A DNA stretch of 19,732 bases from Clostridiales bacterium UBA5446 (GTDB taxonomy: Bacteria > Bacillota > Clostridia > Oscillospirales > Oscillospiraceae), in NCBI GenBank assembly GCA_002427465.1, contig DIRC01000039.1, positions 17,877 to 37,608 of the forward strand, read 5' to 3'. This document shows, in pieces, positions 15,480-19,732 of this stretch. The notes beneath the pieces are model-generated. The model was not told the origin of the DNA. It searched no databases and saw only the letters and a program-made list of their open reading frames with translations. Numbering within the stretch: the first letter of the stretch is position 1; every line of letters starts with the position of its first letter. Both the position numbers and the translations under genes were made by a program.

Positions 15480-16886
15480 TCAGCCTTCGTATTCGCAGAT
15501 GTAGGCGATCTTGCCGCTGTACGCGGCAGGGAAATCGGAAACCGGGTCGTTGCGGCTGTCGTTATATATCCAGCCGGTGCGCGGGCCGTATTTCCAGAGA
15601 AGACCATAATTTTCGGGGGTGCCGTCCGTGTCGGCTGCCGACGGCTCGTCCTTGCCCCAGGCGTAGTAGCTGATGTCTTCATCGTTCAGCCAAACAAGAT
15701 TGCCGTTTTGATCCCGGTAGAAGCCGATCCAAACCAGCCGCACCCCGTAATCGTCGGCAAGATCCGTGACCTTTTTAAGCTCCGCCGCATCGCTGATCGT
15801 CACCATGTGCCCGCCCATTTCCCGGCACTTTTCCGCCGCGTCGGTCCAGCTGATATCTTCTATGTACAATTCATACGTGGACTCCGGCTCCGGTGCGGGG
15901 GTGGGTGACGGAGATGGAGACGGAGATGGGGTGCGGGACGGAGACGGAGATGGAGTATGGGACGGAGACGGGGATGGAGACGGAGACGGAGTCCCCTCAG
16001 GCTCTGCGGTCTGTGTCGGCTCCGGCGATGCGGAGCCTTCGGGTGAAACGGTCGGGGTAGGCTCGGCAAATGGTGACGGCGAAACGTCGCCGGTCATGGC
16101 ATCCACCACCCCTGACGGATCGGGTGAAGGCCCGGCCGGGGCCGTCCCCGAGAAAAGCTGGATAATCAGTGCCAGGATGACGATTGCCGCGCATATGCCG
16201 AAAATGATCATCGCCGGTTTTCTGTTCTTTTTTGGCCGGGGCGGGATGTTCTCCTCAAAATTTTTGTCGACCTTATACGCCGGCATCTCCGGCGTTTCAT
16301 TTTTCACCGGCGGCAGCGCCGCGGGAATCGAGTCCTCCGCATCGGGACAATCGGCAAGCGCCGACAGCAGCTCCACAGGCCCTGAAAAGCGCTCGCCCGG
16401 TTCATAGGCCAAAGCCTTTTTTATGATAGCGCCAAGCTTTTCCCCCGCCGCCGCGGGCACCGGGACCACCTCGCCGCTCATCCGGCGGCGCAGTGCCGCC
16501 GCGCGTTCCGCCGGCTCAGGCGCCGCGTTTCCCTCGGGGAAAAACGGCAGTCTGCCGCCGGATACCCCCGCAAAAAGTAGCAGGCCGACGGAATAAACAT
16601 CCGCGGTAATGTCGCCGTCACGGTTCCAGAACAGCTCCGGCGCCATATATTCCAACTCGTCAGAAGTCCAGTCCCCCGGGCCGTGGTCGGCCTTGGGGCC
16701 AAGGCCGGCTTCGCCGTCCGGCGTACGGCTGATATTCGCCGAATGGATATTGCCGTGATATTTTCCTTCAACATCCATGAGCGCGCGGCAGATGCCGCGG
16801 GCCAGCTCAAGCAGCTGCGGCCGCGTAAGCTTCGCCACGTCGGCGCCCAAAATATACGCGTCGTTGAAATTGTAGTCCTGCGACAT
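15480..16886 (-). CDS. Membrane protein: kinase C-lobe (pseudokinase), Ser-Pro linker, C-type lectin domain
   Basis: The 468-aa protein appears to be a type II-like single-pass protein. Residues about 20-180 match only the C-lobe of a Ser/Thr kinase. HGNIHSAN (44-51) replaces HRDxKPxN, so the catalytic Asp is Asn46, with His48 for the loop Lys. DHG (67-69) stands for DFG, followed by APE (82-84), DVYSVG (96-101) and Arg166. The N-lobe, with Gly-rich loop and ATP-binding Lys, is absent. A membrane helix (about 225-245) leads to a Ser-Pro-rich linker (about 250-335). The C-type lectin domain (about 337-468) has WIGF (386-389), EPS (414-416), YND (441-443) and the outer cysteine pair C354 and C464. 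Start is supported by AAGGAAG 7 nt upstream and a strong promoter. It is probably intact rather than degraded. I infer a cytoplasmic pseudokinase and an external lectin-like sensor or adhesin; ligand unknown. Confidence 0.85.
   Translation of the reverse strand: MSQDYNFNDAYILGADVAKLTRPQLLELARGICRALMDVEGKYHGNIHSANISRTPDGEAGLGPKADHGPGDWTSDELEYMAPELFWNRDGDITADVYSVGLLLFAGVSGGRLPFFPEGNAAPEPAERAAALRRRMSGEVVPVPAAAGEKLGAIIKKALAYEPGERFSGPVELLSALADCPDAEDSIPAALPPVKNETPEMPAYKVDKNFEENIPPRPKKNRKPAMIIFGICAAIVILALIIQLFSGTAPAGPSPDPSGVVDAMTGDVSPSPFAEPTPTVSPEGSASPEPTQTAEPEGTPSPSPSPSPSHTPSPSPSRTPSPSPSPSPTPAPEPESTYELYIEDISWTDAAEKCREMGGHMVTISDAAELKKVTDLADDYGVRLVWIGFYRDQNGNLVWLNDEDISYYAWGKDEPSAADTDGTPENYGLLWKYGPRTGWIYNDSRNDPVSDFPAAYSGKIAYICEYEG
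15898..15989 (-). repeat. Hexanucleotide-type tandem repeat encoding the Ser-Pro linker
   Basis: Degenerate 6-bp units (GACGGA/GATGGA on the plus strand) are repeated through this stretch and encode alternating Pro-Ser with occasional His-Thr or Arg-Thr breaks (residues about 300-330). Units are multiples of three, so slippage would change linker length without a frameshift. Confidence 0.85.
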
Positions 16887-17083
16887 GATGAAACTTCCTT
16901 TTTTCCCAGAATTATGTTAACAGAATAGCACAGCTTCACTGCCAAGTCAACAATAACGGGTTCCCAGACAAATCGCTTTCCCCGGTTTATTTTTCCACAT
17001 TGGGCAAGGCGGCCCCTTCGCACGGTTTTCGTCATACCCTCTTGGAGCGGGCGCAGGCAGAGTTTGAACCCGACACTTTTTAA
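16887..17083. other. Upstream half of divergent intergenic region; no gene seen
   Basis: Apart from the promoter of the lectin/pseudokinase gene (16922-16950) I find no supported gene. On the minus strand near 17055-17075 there is a GGGTTCAAAC sequence followed by GC-rich DNA that resembles a tRNA T-loop. No matching stem, D-arm or anticodon arm can be drawn around it. A minus-strand frame stays open through this stretch but has no family resemblance. Confidence 0.4.
16922..16950 (-). promoter_or_regulatory. Sigma-A-type promoter of the lectin/pseudokinase gene
   Basis: On the minus strand TTGACT (16945-16950) and TATTCT (16922-16927) are 17 nt apart, and the -10 has an upstream TG (extended -10). 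A start near 16915 gives a leader of roughly 30 nt. The match to consensus argues that the gene is expressed. Confidence 0.75.
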
Positions 17084-17112
17084 TTGACACCTTTTGCCTA
17101 TTGGCATATAAT
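17084..17112 (+). promoter_or_regulatory. Perfect-consensus promoter of the symporter gene
   Basis: TTGACA (17084-17089) and TATAAT (17107-17112) have an exact 17-nt spacer. All twelve consensus bases match. The spacer holds a short inverted repeat TGCC-TATT-GGCA (17095-17106). So strong a promoter is usually restrained by a regulator; see the palindrome just downstream. Confidence 0.9.
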
Positions 17113-17117
17113 TTCAT

Positions 17118-17143
17118 AGATATTTCAATGATTTGAAGTATCT
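17118..17143 (+). repeat. 26-bp palindrome at the predicted transcript start of the symporter gene
   Basis: AGATATTTCAA (17118-17128) and TTGAAGTATCT (17133-17143) form an 11-bp inverted repeat with one G-T wobble and a 4-nt centre. It begins about 6 nt after the -10 element. It could be a repressor operator at +1 or, in RNA, a 5'-terminal stabilising hairpin. Confidence 0.7.
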
Positions 17144-17169
17144 AATCCGATATATGCGGAGGTGTTTCC

Positions 17170-18591
17170 GTGACGGGTTCACTGAATTTCTGGGATTACG
17201 AGGTATGGCGCTTTGTCATGATGCTTGCGGTTCTCACAGGGGCGATGCTGCTGGCAAACCTGCTGCGCCGGGAAATCAGGCCTCTGCGCCGTTCCCTGAT
17301 CCCAAGCTCTGTTTTGGCCGGATTTCTTATTTTATTTGTCGAAAAGCTGTATCGCGCCGTCACCGGGGCCTCCATGTTCACCACGGTAGCCCTGGAAGCG
17401 CTGACCTATCACGGGCTCGGCATCGGGTTTATCGCGGTTTCCCTGCGCACCACTGAAAAGCTGGGCAGCAAGCAGGCGCGCCGTGATGTGTTCAATACCA
17501 GCCTCGTGGTGGTGTCCACATATCTGCTTCAGGGCATCGTCGGTCTGGCCATAACCCTGGGCCTGTCTTATGTGATCGGCAACTGGGCCGCCGGGGGCAT
17601 CCTGCTGCCGATGGGTTACGGTCAGGGGCCAGGACAGGCGTACAACTGGGGGCACATCTACGAGACCGCCACGGCCTACCCACCCTTTTCCAACGGCGCC
17701 AGCTTCGGGCTGACAGTGGCGGCCATGGGCTTCATCAGCGCCTCTCTGGGCGGGGTATTCTACCTGGGCAGGATGCGCCGGGCCGGGAAGCTCAAGGACG
17801 GCATCGGCAACGCGGACGAAATCGAGGATCTTTCCGCCGAGATGATTACCGCCAAAGGGGAAATCCCCCTGTCCGAATCCATGGATAAATTCACCGTGCA
17901 GGCCGGTCTCGTCCTTCTGGTCTATCTGGTCTCCTTCGGCTTCATGTGGTTTGTTACCCTCGGCCTGGACAGCCTCGGCGGTTTCTGGACCGGCACGGTC
18001 AAGCCCCTGCTGTGGGGCTTCAACTTCCTTGTGGGCGCGGGCTTTGCCGCCCTCTTCAAGCTGATTTTCGGCGTTTTTAAAAAGCGCGGCGTGCTGAAAC
18101 GCCAATACATCAACAACTTTATGCTTAACCGGATCTCCGGCTTCATGTTTGACCTGATGGTGGCGGCCTCCATTGCCGCCATAGACCTTTCCGCATTCAC
18201 CCACAAGGAATTTGTCGTCCCCCTGATGGCGATTTGCATCGCGGGAATGCTCATAACATACTGGTATAATAAAAAGGTCTGCTTCAGGCTGTTCCCGGAT
18301 TATCCCGACGAATCCTTTCTTGCCCTCTACGGCATGCTCACCGGTACGGCCAGCACCGGGATCATCCTGCTGCGGGAGATCGATCCGCTGTTCAGCACCC
18401 CCGCCTCGGGCAATCTTATATACCAGAACCTCTGGGCCATTCTCCTCGGCTTTCCCATGCTGCTCCTTCTGGGCGTCGTCGCCCAGAGCGCGGCCATGTC
18501 CTGGATTACCCTGGCGCTTCTCGTTCTGCTGTTTTGCGCGATGTTTGCGCTCATGTACCGACGCGTTTTCTTTAAGCGCAAAAAGCAATAA
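17170..18591 (+). CDS. Sodium:glutamate symporter-like transporter (GltS/ESS family), GTG start
   Basis: The family imports glutamate with sodium across the cytoplasmic membrane. The 473-aa protein has about eleven to twelve hydrophobic segments in two inverted halves. Each half has a re-entrant-loop-like Gly-rich motif: GYGQGPGQAYNWG (about 149-161) and YGMLTGTASTGIILLREIDP (about 391-410). It is longer than E. coli GltS (401 aa), partly through a charged cytoplasmic loop near residues 202-240. The first Gly-rich motif differs from the GGHGTG of E. coli, so the substrate may not be glutamate. The start is GTG at 17170, with GGAGG seven nt upstream. It is a single-gene transcript with a perfect-consensus promoter and a strong terminator, divergent from the lectin/pseudokinase gene. 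Confidence 0.85.
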   Translation: MTGSLNFWDYEVWRFVMMLAVLTGAMLLANLLRREIRPLRRSLIPSSVLAGFLILFVEKLYRAVTGASMFTTVALEALTYHGLGIGFIAVSLRTTEKLGSKQARRDVFNTSLVVVSTYLLQGIVGLAITLGLSYVIGNWAAGGILLPMGYGQGPGQAYNWGHIYETATAYPPFSNGASFGLTVAAMGFISASLGGVFYLGRMRRAGKLKDGIGNADEIEDLSAEMITAKGEIPLSESMDKFTVQAGLVLLVYLVSFGFMWFVTLGLDSLGGFWTGTVKPLLWGFNFLVGAGFAALFKLIFGVFKKRGVLKRQYINNFMLNRISGFMFDLMVAASIAAIDLSAFTHKEFVVPLMAICIAGMLITYWYNKKVCFRLFPDYPDESFLALYGMLTGTASTGIILLREIDPLFSTPASGNLIYQNLWAILLGFPMLLLLGVVAQSAAMSWITLALLVLLFCAMFALMYRRVFFKRKKQ

Positions 18592-18595
18592 ACCC

Positions 18596-18635
18596 ACAGG
18601 CGGCATACGCGTTTGCGTATGCCGCCTGTTTTTTT
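18596..18635 (+). terminator. Strong intrinsic terminator after the symporter gene
   Basis: A perfect 15-bp stem (18596-18610 with 18615-18629) with a 4-nt loop is followed by a run of T residues to 18635. It begins 4 nt after the symporter stop and ends next to the stop of the convergent PAP2 gene. Read on the minus strand it lacks a proper U-tract. Confidence 0.93.
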
Positions 18636-18636
18636 C

Positions 18637-19575
18637 TCACCGCTCCCCGGCCTCCCCGCGTCCTTTCCCCCAGCCCCGGAACCACCTGAATGTGATCGGC
18701 CAGACCGCGGCGGCAAAAACCACCACAATAAAATACCTGACGGCATTGGCGGCGCCCTCCGTGCCGAGCAGGGCCAGCAGGGGCGCTTTAAGGCCCGTCC
18801 GGAGCACCAGCATAATCCCCAGCCCGGCAACAACCTTGACGATCTGGGCGGGCAGACAGGCATCCGTGGGGAAACGGAGATATCTCCGGTCAAGATGAAA
18901 GGCCAGGAGCATCGCCGATACCGCCCCAAAAATCGTGAACCCGTTTTTTCTTGCGGAGACCAGATTTTCAGCGTCCGTATCCCCGGGAAACGGCCACATC
19001 TGGGTGTATAAAAGATAACCCAGCGCCAGCGCCAGCATCACGGCCAGCACCCCGTACATGATCTCCGGGCGTTTTTCCGCCCTGCGGAAGACCGGATACA
19101 GGGCAAAAACCAAAATCAGCCCCAGGACAAAGGAAACGCCCACATCCAGAGGCGTGTGCACACCCAGATACATCCGGGAAAATGCCACGATCACGATGGC
19201 GGCGCAGTAGATCCCCCGCCTGACTCCGCTTTCCGTCCGACGGGCCAGAGTCCCGAAGGCCGCGAAGGCGTTTTGCGTGTGCCCGCTGGGGAAGGAATAT
19301 CCCGCGGCGCCAAGCCGCGCCCGTTCCACGATGGCAAACCCCTCATCCATCACCCAGGGCCGCGGTATCCGGAAGGTGATTTTAAGAAACTGGTTCAAAA
19401 CCGTGCCTATAAATCCTGTTGTCAGGATATAATACCCGCAATTCTTATCCACGCACCAGAAAACGGTCACGGCGATTATCATAAAAACCGTTTCCCCGCC
19501 CAGCCCTGTGAGAAAGCCCAGCACCGTGTCCAGCACCGGCGTTCTGATGCTCTCCAGAGCATAAAGCACTTCCAT
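18637..19575 (-). CDS. PAP2 family membrane phosphatase, long form
   Basis: PAP2 membrane phosphatases dephosphorylate lipid phosphates or pyrophosphates such as phosphatidic acid or undecaprenyl pyrophosphate, with the active site facing outward. All three motifs are present: KxxxxxxRP (K65 to RP at 72-73), PSGH (96-99) and SRxxxxxHxxxD (S133, H140, D144). The 312 residues exceed the 200-230 usual for simple members. Residues about 172-312 add four or so membrane helices of unrecognised function. The ATG has GGAGGG six nt upstream and a good promoter. A role in recycling the cell-wall lipid carrier would suit the mre/PBP2 genes elsewhere in the window, but this is inference. Confidence 0.9.
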   Translation of the reverse strand: MEVLYALESIRTPVLDTVLGFLTGLGGETVFMIIAVTVFWCVDKNCGYYILTTGFIGTVLNQFLKITFRIPRPWVMDEGFAIVERARLGAAGYSFPSGHTQNAFAAFGTLARRTESGVRRGIYCAAIVIVAFSRMYLGVHTPLDVGVSFVLGLILVFALYPVFRRAEKRPEIMYGVLAVMLALALGYLLYTQMWPFPGDTDAENLVSARKNGFTIFGAVSAMLLAFHLDRRYLRFPTDACLPAQIVKVVAGLGIMLVLRTGLKAPLLALLGTEGAANAVRYFIVVVFAAAVWPITFRWFRGWGKGRGEAGER

Positions 19576-19604
19576 TGCCTTCCCTCCATATCCATTATGG
19601 CGCC

Positions 19605-19633
19605 ATTATACCAAATCAGGCGCCCCCTGTCAT
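19605..19633 (-). promoter_or_regulatory. Promoter of the PAP2 gene
   Basis: On the minus strand ATGACA (19628-19633) and a perfect TATAAT (19605-19610) are 17 nt apart, with TGG before the -10 (extended -10). A start near 19598 gives a leader of about 22 nt. Confidence 0.8.
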
Positions 19634-19669
19634 GGGCGATCCCGCGGATTTTTGCCGAAGAAAAAACAT

Positions 19670-19698
19670 TTGTCCCCGCCAAGGCAATATGGTATAAT
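19670..19698 (+). promoter_or_regulatory. Promoter pointing out of the right edge
   Basis: TTGTCC (19670-19675) and TATAAT (19693-19698) are 17 nt apart, with TGG before the -10. It would drive a plus-strand gene beyond the window, divergent from the PAP2 gene. Confidence 0.65.
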
Positions 19699-19719
19699 AG
19701 CCGCAATGCGGCTATTATA
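19693..19719. repeat. 12-bp perfect inverted repeat overlapping the outward promoter
   Basis: TATAATAGCCGC and GCGGCTATTATA (19693-19704 and 19708-19719) are perfect mirror arms around AAT. Each arm starts with a -10 sequence, one per strand. No U-tract follows, so it is not a terminator. Its place over the -10 and start site fits a dimeric repressor operator. Confidence 0.7.
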
Positions 19720-19732
19720 TCTTGATTTATGT

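Noticed and set aside
15898..15989. CRISPR-like or non-coding tandem repeat
   Set aside because: The units are 6 bp, have no spacers, and are in frame with the Ser-Pro linker of a supported protein.
17040..17085. tRNA gene on the minus strand
   Set aside because: Only a T-loop-like motif is present. Its flanks do not pair, and no acceptor, D-arm or anticodon arm can be formed.
16478..17107. Minus-strand frame running upstream of the lectin/pseudokinase gene, possibly encoding a lost kinase N-lobe
   Set aside because: It contains no Gly-rich loop or VAIK-like lysine motif. The true gene has its own promoter and Shine-Dalgarno between this frame and its ATG.
17332..18606. Long minus-strand open frame (424 codons) opposite the symporter gene
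   Set aside because: It mirrors the codon structure of a well-supported membrane transporter, has no recognisable family features, and would read through the terminator hairpin. It is an antisense shadow in GC-rich DNA.

Overview
The window looks like chromosomal DNA from a GC-rich member of the Clostridia, probably an Oscillospiraceae-like gut anaerobe. This is inferred from gene content: a DnaD/DnaC-type helicase-loader pair, a maf-mreC-mreD-PBP2 cluster, strong purine-rich Shine-Dalgarno sites, sigma-A-type promoters and frequent start/stop overlaps. No species assignment is possible from sequence reading alone. I see no insertion sequence, phage gene, CRISPR array, rRNA or intact tRNA.

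Left part (1-12,331) is transcribed entirely on the minus strand. Reading in the direction of transcription from the right, a promoter near 12,366-12,395 serves a U32-family peptidase/hydroxylase with a DUF3656 region, then maf, mreC, mreD and mrdA (PBP2). These genes overlap or lie close together and mostly concern cell shape and wall growth. mreB, normally beside mreC, is absent. A separately promoted methylglyoxal-synthase-like gene with an altered active-site loop follows and ends in a hairpin terminator. Then comes a tight translation/DNA group: hisS, aspS, a YifB/ComM-type AAA+ ATPase, and thiI, which runs off the left edge.

Middle part (12,332-15,463) runs on the plus strand. A DnaD-domain protein, a DnaC-type AAA+ helicase loader and a DUF2804 protein form a three-gene unit with touching or overlapping ends, closed by a strong hairpin. 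Its promoter overlaps, back to back, that of the U32-maf-mre operon.

Right part (15,480-19,732) holds the most unusual gene: a single-pass membrane protein made of a kinase C-lobe without N-lobe or catalytic Asp, a transmembrane helix, a long Ser-Pro linker and an extracellular C-type lectin domain (15,480-16,886, minus). It is divergent from a glutamate:sodium-symporter-like transporter with a perfect-consensus promoter and a palindrome at the predicted transcript start. Beyond a terminator lies a long PAP2 phosphatase on the minus strand. At the right edge a second palindrome overlaps a promoter that points out of the window.

The lectin/pseudokinase protein is the best candidate for undescribed biology. 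The altered methylglyoxal synthase and the two promoter-embedded palindromes come next.
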